DNA from: Acutalibacter sp. 1XD8-33 | Lineage (GTDB): Bacteria; Bacillota; Clostridia; Oscillospirales; Acutalibacteraceae | NCBI RefSeq assembly: GCF_003612555.1 | Contig: NZ_RAZF01000001.1 | Span: forward strand, 124,001 to 188,000 | Direction: 5' to 3' | DNA length: 64,000 nucleotides | In this document: piece after piece, positions 33,035 through 41,982 of the stretch | Numbering within the stretch: the first letter of the stretch is position 1 | Layout of the letters: each line of letters begins with the position of its first letter | Notes under the pieces: generated by a model | Told to the model about the DNA's origin: nothing | Databases searched by the model: none | What the model saw: only the letters and a program-made list of their open reading frames with translations | Translations under genes and position numbers: made by a program

Positions 33035-33949
33035 TTATGGCAGCCTGTTTCCGGCGGCCAGATACAGGGCATACCAGTCCTGGCGGGAAAGGTTTACGTC
33101 GCAGGCGGTGCAGAAGTCTTGGAGGCGCTGGACATTGGTAGTGCCGCAAATGGCCTGAATCCGCGCGGGATGGCGGAGAATCCAGGCAATGGCCAGAGTC
33201 TGAGGGCTTGCTCCATATTTTTCCGAAAGCTCCCGGAGCTTCTGGTTCAGCTCCGGACACTTTTCGTTATCCAAAAAGACGCCTTCAAAAAAGCCGTACA
33301 TTAAAGGGGACCAGGCCTGAACGGTAATCCTGTGGAGACGGCAAAAGTCCAGAACCTCTCCGTCCCGGTCTGCAGCGCCGGGGAAAGGGGTGTTGGCGCT
33401 CAGGGCATGGGTGACCAGCCCGGTACACATAAGGCCGAACTGAAGCTGGTTTACCAACAGCTTCTGCTTGAGGCCGGACTGCAAGAATTCCAGCTGCCGG
33501 GCGCTGAAATTGCTTACGCCAAAGCGTAGCACCTTGCCGGAGCTCTCCAGGGCGTTGAAAGCGGCGGCAACCTCTTCCGGCTCCATCAGGGCGTCGGGGC
33601 GGTGGAGAAGGAGCAGATCCAGCCGGTCGGTGCCCAAACGGCGGAGGATGCCCTCCACGCTCTCCAGAATGTGTTCCTTGGAGAAATCATACATCTCCTT
33701 GCGGATGCCGCATTTTCCCTGAATAATCACCTTGTCCCGCAGGCCGGGCTCTTCCGCCAGCACCCGGCCGAAGGCCTCTTCGCAGGCTCCCCCGCCATAG
33801 ATATCCGCGTGGTCAAAAAAATTCGCGCCGCCGTCCAGGGCGGTGTGGATGTACCGGGACAGGGCCGGATGCTCCAAAGACGTGATGCGCATACAACCCA
33901 CAGCAATGGCAGGGGCTTTCAGCTCCCCGCCGATATGGATATATTTCAT
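33035..33949 (-). CDS. Aldo/keto reductase
   Basis: A 304-residue AKR barrel. The catalytic tetrad is visible: Asp and Tyr in FFDHADIYGGG, Lys in VIIQGKCG, His in LLLLHRPD. C-terminal NADPH-site segments (AWILRHPARIQAICGTTNVQRLQD) are typical of the YdhF-like group. The substrate is unknown. The ATG at 33949 has GGAGGA upstream. It is a single-gene unit. Confidence 0.9.
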   Translation of the reverse strand: MKYIHIGGELKAPAIAVGCMRITSLEHPALSRYIHTALDGGANFFDHADIYGGGACEEAFGRVLAEEPGLRDKVIIQGKCGIRKEMYDFSKEHILESVEGILRRLGTDRLDLLLLHRPDALMEPEEVAAAFNALESSGKVLRFGVSNFSARQLEFLQSGLKQKLLVNQLQFGLMCTGLVTHALSANTPFPGAADRDGEVLDFCRLHRITVQAWSPLMYGFFEGVFLDNEKCPELNQKLRELSEKYGASPQTLAIAWILRHPARIQAICGTTNVQRLQDFCTACDVNLSRQDWYALYLAAGNRLP

Positions 33950-33978
33950 AGTTCAATCCTCCTTGGAAACAATGAATG

Positions 33979-34019
33979 CAAAAAACGGCATGTCCACCCG
34001 CAGGCGGCGCATACCGTTT
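33979..34019 (-). terminator. Terminator after the 49-residue membrane protein gene
   Basis: AAACGGTATG pairs with CATGCCGTTT (one mismatch) around a 17-base loop. On the minus strand it is followed by TTTTTTGC. It stands between the small gene at 34036 and the aldo/keto reductase. Confidence 0.6.
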
Positions 34020-34035
34020 CCCGTTCGTAGCCCGC

Positions 34036-34185
34036 TTACTGAATAGAGCAGTCCAGATAATGCTCCAGTTCCTCTTCGTCCTTCTTATGATCCAGATAGA
34101 GCATCAGGGCGGTTATAGAGGCTGCCACAGCCGCGATGGCGGTGATCAGGCCGATCAACAGAGTGAGCTTGGTTCCCTTCTTCAT
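34036..34185 (-). CDS. 49-residue single-pass membrane protein
   Basis: A short gene read directly from the sequence: MKKGTKLTLLIGLITAIAAV, then a continued hydrophobic helix (ASITALMLYL) and an acidic tail (DHKKDEEELEHYLDCSIQ). CGGAGGTG lies 8 bases before the ATG on the minus strand, and a terminator follows the stop. These signals support a real small gene. The function is unknown; it resembles short stress- or envelope-associated membrane peptides only in layout. Confidence 0.65.
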   Translation of the reverse strand: MKKGTKLTLLIGLITAIAAVAASITALMLYLDHKKDEEELEHYLDCSIQ

Positions 34186-34280
34186 AGATGGACACCTCCG
34201 GTGAGAAAGATGATAGAAAATTCTAAAGAAATAATACCCAAATTTTCAGAAAAAGTCAACAGGCCCGTGGAGATTTTTTA

Positions 34281-34316
34281 AAAACAAAAAGGCCCGGCGC
34301 CCAAGGAAACCGGGCT
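34281..34316 (-). terminator. Terminator of rpsT
   Basis: AGCCCGG pairs with CCGGGCC around a 12-base loop and is followed on the minus strand by TTTTTGTTTTT. It lies 28 bases after the rpsT stop. Confidence 0.85.
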
Positions 34317-34343
34317 CCAAGCCTCTGCGGCGAGAATAAAAAA

Positions 34344-34604
34344 TTATGCGCCGACGCTCAGCTTCTTGTCCAGAGCGGCCTTTTTGTGGGCGGCGTTGTT
34401 CTTGTGGATAATACCCTTGGCGGCAGCCTGATCTATCTTCTTCATGGCGATGCGCACCTCGGCCAGCTTATTATCGGCATTGCTGTCGATGGCGGCGTTG
34501 GCCTTTTTGATCTGGGTTTTCAGCTGGGAATTGGCGGCCCGGTTCTGCAGGGTCTTTGTGGCGATAACCTTCACGCGCTTTTTAGCGGATTTGATGTTTG
34601 GCAA
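34344..34604 (-). CDS. rpsT: 30S ribosomal protein S20
   Basis: An 86-residue S20 (PNIKSAKKRVKVIATKTLQNRAANSQLKT at the start, KGIIHKNNAAHKKAALDKKL at the end), an early-assembly 16S rRNA-binding protein. The start is TTG at 34604 with AAGGAGGTG upstream; no ATG is suitably placed. Rare start codons are a known feature of rpsT control in other bacteria. It has its own promoter and terminator. Confidence 0.95.
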   Translation of the reverse strand: MPNIKSAKKRVKVIATKTLQNRAANSQLKTQIKKANAAIDSNADNKLAEVRIAMKKIDQAAAKGIIHKNNAAHKKAALDKKLSVGA

Positions 34605-34641
34605 GCGTAACACCTCCTTACCCATCGGCTTACTGGAGATA

Positions 34642-34670
34642 ATCATAGCACAAAGCGCCGGAAAATGCAA
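34642..34670 (-). promoter_or_regulatory. Sigma-A promoter of rpsT
   Basis: On the minus strand TTGCAT (34665-34670), 17 bases, TATGAT (34642-34647), 38 bases before the TTG start. Confidence 0.75.
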
Positions 34671-34768
34671 GGCTTTTTTTCTTGTCCGCGCGGTCCGGCC
34701 TCTTTTGGGCTTTCCGGCGTTTTTCTTTAATTTATATGGTCGCGCCCCGGCCTTTGGGAAAGAGAGGG

Positions 34769-34822
34769 AGGCTTTCGGCCCGCGGGGAAGGCGGCCAGGC
34801 TCTCCGCGCGGGCCGAAAGCCT
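34769..34822. repeat. Large perfect inverted repeat between divergent rpsT and groES
   Basis: A 16-base arm AGGCTTTCGGCCCGCG (34769-34784) has its exact complement at 34807-34822 around a 22-base loop. No T run follows on either side, so it is not a clear terminator. It lies upstream of both promoters. The rest of the 34671-34913 gap holds nothing else that I recognise. Confidence 0.7.
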
Positions 34823-34913
34823 TTCCGGGTCCACCTGGATTCGGCTGTGCGCCAAAAAAACATCCGGGAAATATGACGGAATTGTTAAAAGTCAAAAAAA
34901 TCCAAAAAGACTC

Positions 34914-34942
34914 TTGACTTTTACTGACCATGTGATTAGAAT
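34914..34942 (+). promoter_or_regulatory. Sigma-A promoter of groES
   Basis: TTGACT (34914-34919), a 17-base spacer and TAGAAT (34937-34942), directly followed by a CIRCE operator. Confidence 0.85.
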
Positions 34943-34946
34943 AGGT

Positions 34947-34973
34947 TTAGCACTTGGAAGTTGCGAGTGCTAA
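34947..34973 (+). promoter_or_regulatory. CIRCE operator (HrcA site)
   Basis: TTAGCACTT, 9 bases, GAGTGCTAA. Only the ninth base of the left arm differs from the consensus TTAGCACTC-N9-GAGTGCTAA. It covers the predicted transcription start, so HrcA should repress groESL until heat or misfolding stress. Confidence 0.93.
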
Positions 34974-35111
34974 AACGCCGGGGAGGAAGCCCGGCAGGTA
35001 AAGCTGGTATTTCTATTTTACCGGTTATCCGGTTCTCGCCACCCCGCAGGCGAAAAGCGCGGGGAGAAAGGAAGGGCCCGGCAAACAAATTATGGGCCCA
35101 GGGTGTTTGAT

Positions 35112-35396
35112 ATGAAGGTAAAGCCTCTTCTGGACAGAGTCCTGATTCAAACCGAGGATGCCGAGGAGACCACAAAGAGTGGCATCGTGCTGGCTGCCAA
35201 GAGCCAGGAGAAGCCCCAGATCGCCCGCGTGGTGGCCGTGGGCCCCGGCGGCGAGGTGGACGGCAAGGAGATCAAGATGTACCTCAAAGAGGGCGACCGG
35301 GTGATCTCCGCCAAGTATAGCGGCACCGAGGTGAAGATCGACGGCCAGGAATACACCATCGTCAAGCAGAGCGACATCTTGGCTGTGGTGGAGTAA
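35112..35396 (+). CDS. groS: Co-chaperonin GroES
   Basis: A 94-residue GroES, the lid of the GroEL chamber. It begins MKVKPLLDRVLIQ; the mobile loop is ETTKSGIVLAAKSQEKPQ, and GDRVISAKYSGTEVKIDGQEYTIVKQSDILAVVE follows. The ATG at 35112 was chosen over GTG at 35103 because it gives the family N-terminus and has AGGGTG 6 bases upstream. A 360-base repeat separates it from groL. Confidence 0.96.
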   Translation: MKVKPLLDRVLIQTEDAEETTKSGIVLAAKSQEKPQIARVVAVGPGGEVDGKEIKMYLKEGDRVISAKYSGTEVKIDGQEYTIVKQSDILAVVE

Positions 35397-35409
35397 GACA
35401 AACGGGATA

Positions 35410-35735
35410 GGGGTCTCCTGCGAGAGGCTTTGTCTCGCCTGCTCCGCAGTCGAGATAGGGAACCCCCGACGAGGGTTCCCTACGCAAAACGTCCCACCGG
35501 GACGTTTATGCTACCCTCCTGCGTTGTTTTCTCAGGAGTATAAGGGCAAGACCGTGGGACTCCGTCCCACACCCTGCAACCTTTGAAAAGGTTGACGAAA
35601 CTTTTACGTTGGCTGGCTAGGCGAAAACGTGAAAATTTCTGCGACGAACGAAGTGAGGAAGCAGGGGAAAAGTTTTTGATCAAACTTTTTTCAAAAATTT
35701 TGCGGAGTGTGAGGCGGAGCCTCACGACCTTAAAT
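35410..35735. repeat. Family A-type hairpin cluster, copy R7, between groS and groL
   Basis: The gap is filled with hairpins: TAGGGAACCC/GGGTTCCCTA about 35457-35483, AAACGTCCC/GGGACGTTT about 35487-35507, the 17-base GTGGGAC-TCC-GTCCCAC at 35554-35570, and CAACCTTT/AAAGGTTG just after. The last pair corresponds to the CCACCTTT hairpin of R2 and R4. The CCGACCGA unit is absent. No gene is seen here. Confidence 0.65.
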
Positions 35736-35737
35736 AA

Positions 35738-37381
<1,644 letters not shown>

Positions 37382-37431
37382 GAAAGATAAGCCAATCATA
37401 GTCCCGCGCTTTTGGCGATATTAAATTGAGA

Positions 37432-37468
37432 AGCCAGCGCTCACTTCACCGGTGGGTGCTGGTTTTCT
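37432..37468 (+). terminator. Terminator of groESL
   Basis: AGCCAGCgcTCAC pairs with GTGGgtGCTGGTT around a short loop, followed by TTTTCTTT. It lies 51 bases after the groL stop. Confidence 0.75.
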
Positions 37469-37516
37469 TTCACCCAGGGGTTCGCCGCCTAACTTTTAGA
37501 ATCCAATTTTCCGGCT

Positions 37517-38644
37517 CTATAGTGCCGTAGCGTCCTCCATAAGGCCCGTCCGCAGAGGCCCGCGAACGTTTACCGCGCTGACCACGTACTCCGGCAGCTT
37601 CCGGTAGCCGGGCGCCACGCATTCACAGCAGCCGCCGGACTTAAAGTCATCCGCCAGATCCTCCAGCAGCTGCCGGGCCCCCGCCGGATCGGTCTTTCGC
37701 AGCACATACCAGACCCACCCGCTGGCAGTAGCCCAATAGGCCCCGTTTTGATACTCGCCGGGAAGGACCTCGATCAGCAATTTCTGCCAGGGGGCGGCGT
37801 CGGGCAGATGGCAGGCCTGGCCCCGATACAGATACCGGGACTGATTCTCCGTGAGCCAGCGGGCCAGGGCTTGACGCCGTTCCTCAGAGGCGGGAAAGCC
37901 AATATACAGCAGGAACGCCGCGCCCCACACGTCCGGCTGGCGGCAGTCCAGTTCCGCCGCGAAATATAATCCGCTCTCCGGATCGTAGAGCTGTTCCAGA
38001 TGCTGTTCCACCCGCCGGGCCCGATTTTCATATCCGGCGGCCAGCGCTTCCCGTCCTCCGCACCGGCGGAACAGCTCCGCCAGCTGGCGGCAGGCACGCC
38101 AGTACAGCAGCGACTCATAGAACAGCCGTCCGGTTTTACACACCGTATCGGTGAAGCCATAGGGAGAATGAGGGTGGGCCGGGTCGTTATATACCAGACC
38201 ATCCGGGCTCAGGGGGATGCAGGCCATGCCCTTGTCCAGCGCGTCCACCCACCGGCCTAGGGCAGCGGCGGAGGCGCCGGGCAGCTCCAGATAGCTGTGG
38301 ACCACGGACACCAGAAAAGGCGTGTTGTCCAGGTTTGCCAGCCCCACCGGAGAGCCCTTGGCCCCGGCGGAATACACCGGGCAGCCGTCGGCCTCCACCC
38401 GGTCGGGAATCCAGCCGTCCTGCCGCTGGCCCAGAAGAATGAATTCGATGCACTGTTCCAGCTCTTGGGGCCGAAACAGGTCCCCGCAGTACTCTGCCAT
38501 ATATCCCAGGTCCCGAACCCACAGGGCGTCGTAGTTGCCCACGCCGTCGGGGGTGAAGAGCACTGTGCCGTCAGTGGCGGTCTTTTTGCAGCCTTCCAGC
38601 AGCCGCCGGGAAAGGCCGGTAAAATAGTGGAGGTATTCTGTCAT
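37517..38644 (-). CDS. Six-hairpin glycosidase-like protein
   Basis: A 375-residue cytoplasmic protein with the alpha/alpha-toroid pattern of glycosidases: GVGNYDALWVRDLGYMAEY, then RQDGWIPDRVEADG, DNTPFLVSVVHSY, YNDPAHPHSPYGFTDTVCKTG and GAYWATASGWVWYVL. The WVRD-type segment and acidic residues resemble GH families acting on alpha-linked sugars. The family number and substrate cannot be assigned by eye. It is divergent from a GH18 gene, and GGCATCACC/AAAGGCAT lies before the ATG. Confidence 0.7.
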   Translation of the reverse strand: MTEYLHYFTGLSRRLLEGCKKTATDGTVLFTPDGVGNYDALWVRDLGYMAEYCGDLFRPQELEQCIEFILLGQRQDGWIPDRVEADGCPVYSAGAKGSPVGLANLDNTPFLVSVVHSYLELPGASAAALGRWVDALDKGMACIPLSPDGLVYNDPAHPHSPYGFTDTVCKTGRLFYESLLYWRACRQLAELFRRCGGREALAAGYENRARRVEQHLEQLYDPESGLYFAAELDCRQPDVWGAAFLLYIGFPASEERRQALARWLTENQSRYLYRGQACHLPDAAPWQKLLIEVLPGEYQNGAYWATASGWVWYVLRKTDPAGARQLLEDLADDFKSGGCCECVAPGYRKLPEYVVSAVNVRGPLRTGLMEDATAL

Positions 38645-38733
38645 AGCAGGTGATGCCTTTCTGCAATAGATTAAGATTTAGGGTCAACCTATTATACAGT
38701 GCGGTAAAGCGGATGTAAAGAGAAAATGTAAAA

Positions 38734-38761
38734 TTGGAACAGAACCGTTCTGGTGTATAAT
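38734..38761 (+). promoter_or_regulatory. Promoter of the GH18 gene with embedded palindrome
   Basis: TTGGAA (38734-38739), a 16-base spacer and TATAAT (38756-38761). Inside the spacer is the perfect palindrome AGAAC-C-GTTCT (38741-38751), placed where a repressor would block polymerase. Confidence 0.7.
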
Positions 38762-38850
38762 AATATACTTTATCTAACAGCCAGCGGCTTACGCACGTTA
38801 TCTCTCAAAAACCTATACTTCAATTTGGAAAACAGAAAGGGGATGCCACA

Positions 38851-39852
38851 ATGAAAAAATACGCGCTGGCCTATGCGGCCAATGATTCGCTGCCTGTCTT
38901 TACCAGAGAGGATTTGAACTGTCTGACGCACATTAACCTGGCCTTCGGTCTGGTAAACGGCTGCCGGCTCGACATGAGCCAGCTCACCAACATCGGCCTG
39001 ATGAAACAATTCCGGGAGTGGAACCCTGGCATTAAAATCGTGCTCTCCATAGGGGGCTGGGGCGCGGGCGGCTTTTCTGAAATGGCAATGACAGAGGCCG
39101 GGCGGGACAGCTTTGCCAAGTCCTGCCTGGAGGCCGCGGAGCGTTTCGGGTTGGACGGGATTGACATTGATTGGGAATACCCTTGCAGCAGCCAGGCCGG
39201 GATTGCATCCGACCCCCGGGACAGGGAAAACTTCACCTTGCTGCTGCAAGCGCTGCGGGCCTATCTGGGGAGCCGCAGCCTGTCCATTGCCGCCGGAGCC
39301 GGCAGCTATTTTATTCAGGGCACGGAGATGGACAAGGTGGCCGGAGTCGTGGATTATGTGCAGATTATGACCTATGATATGCGCAACGGCTTCACGGGGC
39401 AGGCGGGGCACCACGCGGCGCTCCGGGCCGGCGCGGGGGACGCCAGCGGGCTGAACACGGTGGACATGGTGGATCTGTTCCACCGAGCCGGCGTGCCGCT
39501 GGAGAAGCTGGTGATCGGCGCGGCGTTCTACTCCCGGCGCTGGGACGGCGTGGAGGGGGGAAACAACGGTCTGCTTCAGCCTGCGGCCACCACCGGCCAG
39601 AGCGGCCCCGGCTACAGTGATATTACCGGCGAATTTATCCGGCGAGGCGGCTACAAGAGCTGCTGGGATGCGGAGGCCCAGGCCGCGTATCTGTGGAACG
39701 GCAGCACATTCATCAGCTATGAAAGCCCGGAAGCCGTGGCGCTGAAATGCCGGTATGTGAAGGAAGCGGGCCTGCTGGGCCTCATGTACTGGGAGCATGG
39801 CTGCGACAAGACCCACACGTTGCTACAGGTGATCGGCCGGGAGCTGGCCTAG
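38851..39852 (+). CDS. Glycoside hydrolase family 18 protein (chitinase-like)
   Basis: A 333-residue GH18 barrel without signal peptide. The SxGG strand is LSIGGWGAGGF, and the catalytic DxxDxDxE motif is DGIDIDWEYP near residue 110, with Glu as the acid. YVQIMTYDMRN and the C-terminal LLGLMYWEHG (Trp) are also typical. It should cleave beta-1,4-GlcNAc-type substrates in the cytoplasm. GAAAGGGGATG precedes the ATG. Its TAG stop lies within the CTAG border of a family B MITE, so the original C-terminus may have been longer. Confidence 0.9.
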   Translation: MKKYALAYAANDSLPVFTREDLNCLTHINLAFGLVNGCRLDMSQLTNIGLMKQFREWNPGIKIVLSIGGWGAGGFSEMAMTEAGRDSFAKSCLEAAERFGLDGIDIDWEYPCSSQAGIASDPRDRENFTLLLQALRAYLGSRSLSIAAGAGSYFIQGTEMDKVAGVVDYVQIMTYDMRNGFTGQAGHHAALRAGAGDASGLNTVDMVDLFHRAGVPLEKLVIGAAFYSRRWDGVEGGNNGLLQPAATTGQSGPGYSDITGEFIRRGGYKSCWDAEAQAAYLWNGSTFISYESPEAVALKCRYVKEAGLLGLMYWEHGCDKTHTLLQVIGRELA

Positions 39853-40016
39853 GGCGTGTTCCCATAAAGTTAACGCACACGCCTTTTCGGCAAATTTTAC
39901 AGGCTTCTATGTTAAAAATTCTCGAAAACCGACAGGCTTTCTTGCGGTTTTCGTCTTGAATCCTGCAAAATTTTACTCGAAAATCCGCGCGCTTATCTTG
40001 TGGGAACACACCCTAG
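39849..40016 (-). mobile_element. Family B MITE, full copy 2 (168 bp)
   Basis: The ends are CTAGGGCGTGTTCCCATAAA and GGGAACACACCCTAG. It is flanked by CTAG at both borders. The interior matches the complement of the 27.9-kb copy over its full length with scattered differences and a short gap. There is no coding capacity for a transposase. It abuts the GH18 gene and may have replaced its end. Confidence 0.88.
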
Positions 40017-40082
40017 AACCGCCGGTTCAAAGGAATTCCCGAATGGCAAGAAAAACATGTAGAAAAATTCCAGAAGATGTGA

Positions 40083-40420
40083 TATACTAAATATAGAAAA
40101 GTATTGCGGAGCTGTGTTCGGAATCTGTCAGATACCCGCGGACAGATTCCGGACAGGCTCTTATTCCAAAAAAGGTGAGGTGAGCCAAGTGAACGTTCCC
40201 CGAAGTAACGACAGCGCGGAGCCCCGAGAACGAACCGCCCGGCCCCTTGGCTCGCCTGTGATATAGGAAACGCACTTGAAAATCGGCGTGCTGCATTCTA
40301 TTTGGCACGGCTTCTGACTATGGAATAGACCAGAAGGATACGGCCCCGGGGCGCAACGGGCTGGTTTGCGCGCTGTGTACTTCTCCCCATGCAAAACCAA
40401 AAGCAAAGGAGGATACACGG
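40083..40420 (+). ncRNA. Long structured leader of mgtE (unidentified cis-element)
   Basis: A TATACT box at 40083-40088 is followed by about 330 untranslated bases before mgtE. CGGAATCTGTC (40119-40129) pairs perfectly with GACAGATTCCG (40141-40151). A longer stem joins GGTGAGCCAAG (about 40176-40186) with CTTGGCTCGCC (about 40246-40256). Mg2+ transporter genes often carry a magnesium-sensing leader, but the M-box core was not found, so the class is open. Confidence 0.4.
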
Positions 40421-41779
40421 ATGAATTATGATGAGAACAACGAAATGCTGGAGCGCCTGGAGGCGCTTTTGGACCAGCGGAACTACAACCAGGCGGGAGC
40501 GCTGGTAAAAGACATGAACCCTGCCGACGCCGCCTTTCTGCTGGAAGAGCTGTCCGAACAGAAGATGCCCGTCTTTTTCCGGCTGCTGCCAAAGGAGCTA
40601 GCCGCCGACGCTTTCGCCTATATGTCCCCGGAGGCCCAGGAGGTGCTGGTGCGGGGCTTCAGCGACCGGGAGCTGGAAGAGGTGATGGAGCAGCTTTTCT
40701 TGGACGACACGGTGGACATGATCGAGGAGATGCCCGCCAATGTGGTGAAGAAAATTCTGCGCCATGTGGATGCGGAAACCCGGAAGAGGATCAATCAGGT
40801 GCTGAACTACCCCAAGGACAGCGCCGGAAGCATTATGACCATGGAATATGTGGATCTGAAGCGGAGCATGACCGTGGAGCAGGCCTTTGACCGCATCCGC
40901 CGCACCGGGGTGGAAAAGGAGACGGTGTATACCTGCTATGTCACCGACAGCCGCCGGAAGCTGGAGGGCATTGTCACGGTGAAAGACCTTCTGCTGGCGG
41001 AGAAGGACCAGGTGATCCGCAATATCATGGAGACGAACGTAAAATCCGTCAGCACCCATACGGACCAGGAGGAGGCCGCCCGGGAGCTGAGCCGCTACGA
41101 CTTTCTGGCCCTGCCTGTGGTGGACGCGGAGGGGCGGCTGGTGGGGATTGTCACAGTGGACGACGCCATAGACGTCATCCAGGAGGAGGCCACGGAGGAC
41201 ATTGAGAAGATGGCGGCTATGGCCCCCTCGGACCGTCCCTACCTGAAAACCAATGTCTGGGAGACCTGGCGCAAGCGGGTGCCCTGGCTTTTGATTCTGA
41301 TGATCTCCGCAACGTTCACCAGCGGGATCATCTCCGCCTATGAGAGCGCTCTGGCGGCCAGCGTGGTTCTGACCAGCTTTATCCCCATGCTGATGGACAC
41401 GGGGGGCAACTCCGGGGGCCAGGCCTCGGCCACGATTATCCGAGGCCTTTCCCTGGGCGAGATTCACTACCGGGACGTGCCCAGGGTGCTGCTGAAGGAA
41501 TGCGCCGTGGCCCTGCTCTGCGGGGGGACCCTGGCCGCTGCCAGCTTTTTGAAGCTGCTCTTTCTGGACCGGGTGGGCCTGCCGGTGGCCCTGGTGGTGG
41601 CGGCAACGCTGGTCTCCGCGGTGGTGGTGGCGAACCTGGTGGGAAGCAGCCTGCCCATTCTGGCAAAGCGCCTGGGGCTGGACCCCACGGTGACGGCCAG
41701 CCCGCTGATCACCACCCTGGTGGACGCGGCGGCGCTGATGATCTATTTCAATGTGGCGAAGCTGGCCCTGGGGATTTGA
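40421..41779 (+). CDS. mgtE: Magnesium transporter MgtE
   Basis: A 452-residue MgtE. The N-terminal superhelical domain (residues 1-130, with DAAFLLEELSEQKMPVFFRLLP repeats), a CBS pair (about 135-255, with VTVKDLLLAEKDQVI and LVGIVTVDDAIDVI) and five membrane helices at the end (GGNSGGQASATIIRGLSLGEI, then AVVVANLVGSSLPIL and DPTVTASPLITTLVDAAALMIYF, the pore region). The cytoplasmic domains close the channel when Mg2+ is high. AGGAGGATACACGG precedes the ATG. Confidence 0.95.
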   Translation: MNYDENNEMLERLEALLDQRNYNQAGALVKDMNPADAAFLLEELSEQKMPVFFRLLPKELAADAFAYMSPEAQEVLVRGFSDRELEEVMEQLFLDDTVDMIEEMPANVVKKILRHVDAETRKRINQVLNYPKDSAGSIMTMEYVDLKRSMTVEQAFDRIRRTGVEKETVYTCYVTDSRRKLEGIVTVKDLLLAEKDQVIRNIMETNVKSVSTHTDQEEAARELSRYDFLALPVVDAEGRLVGIVTVDDAIDVIQEEATEDIEKMAAMAPSDRPYLKTNVWETWRKRVPWLLILMISATFTSGIISAYESALAASVVLTSFIPMLMDTGGNSGGQASATIIRGLSLGEIHYRDVPRVLLKECAVALLCGGTLAAASFLKLLFLDRVGLPVALVVAATLVSAVVVANLVGSSLPILAKRLGLDPTVTASPLITTLVDAAALMIYFNVAKLALGI

Positions 41780-41789
41780 AAAATACCCC

Positions 41790-41818
41790 TTGCATACCGG
41801 AATTTTCCATGCTATACT
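41790..41818 (+). promoter_or_regulatory. Sigma-A promoter before the Gfo/Idh/MocA gene
   Basis: TTGCAT (41790-41795), a 17-base spacer and TATACT (41813-41818). The transcript would cross the hairpin element at 41870-41957 before the gene. Confidence 0.72.
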
Positions 41819-41869
41819 GAGGGTGAAATCGATCCCCCGGACAGCCCGAAGAAGGCCCTGCCGAGGAAA

Positions 41870-41957
41870 TAAGGAATCACTGATTTAATCACGCCTAGCG
41901 GCTTGGCACACAACTTGCGTGTGTATTTGTGCGCCAGATTAAATCAGCGCTTCCTTA
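41870..41957. repeat. Family C hairpin element (88 bp)
   Basis: The 21-base ends TAAGGAATCACTGATTTAATC (first 20 shown by TAAGGAATCACTGATTTAAT) and their near-complement ending GCGCTTCCTTA match except for three bases. Inside, CTTGGCACACAAC and GTGTATTTGTGCGCC form a second stem. No gene fits inside. It lies in the leader of the oxidoreductase gene. Only one copy was seen in the window. Confidence 0.6.
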
Positions 41958-41982
41958 ACGAAAACTTTATTGGAGGTACAAA

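Noticed and set aside
32674-33072. A 132-residue minus-strand frame after the aldo/keto reductase
   Set aside because: It overlaps the reductase end and runs through repeat R5. No ribosome site supports the first ATG, and the inner ATG (MENFSIYDFQ) also lacks one. No family is recognised.
40170-40260. M-box magnesium riboswitch before mgtE
   Set aside because: GGTGAGG is present, but the rest of the M-box core and its loops are not recognisable, so only an unassigned structured leader is reported.
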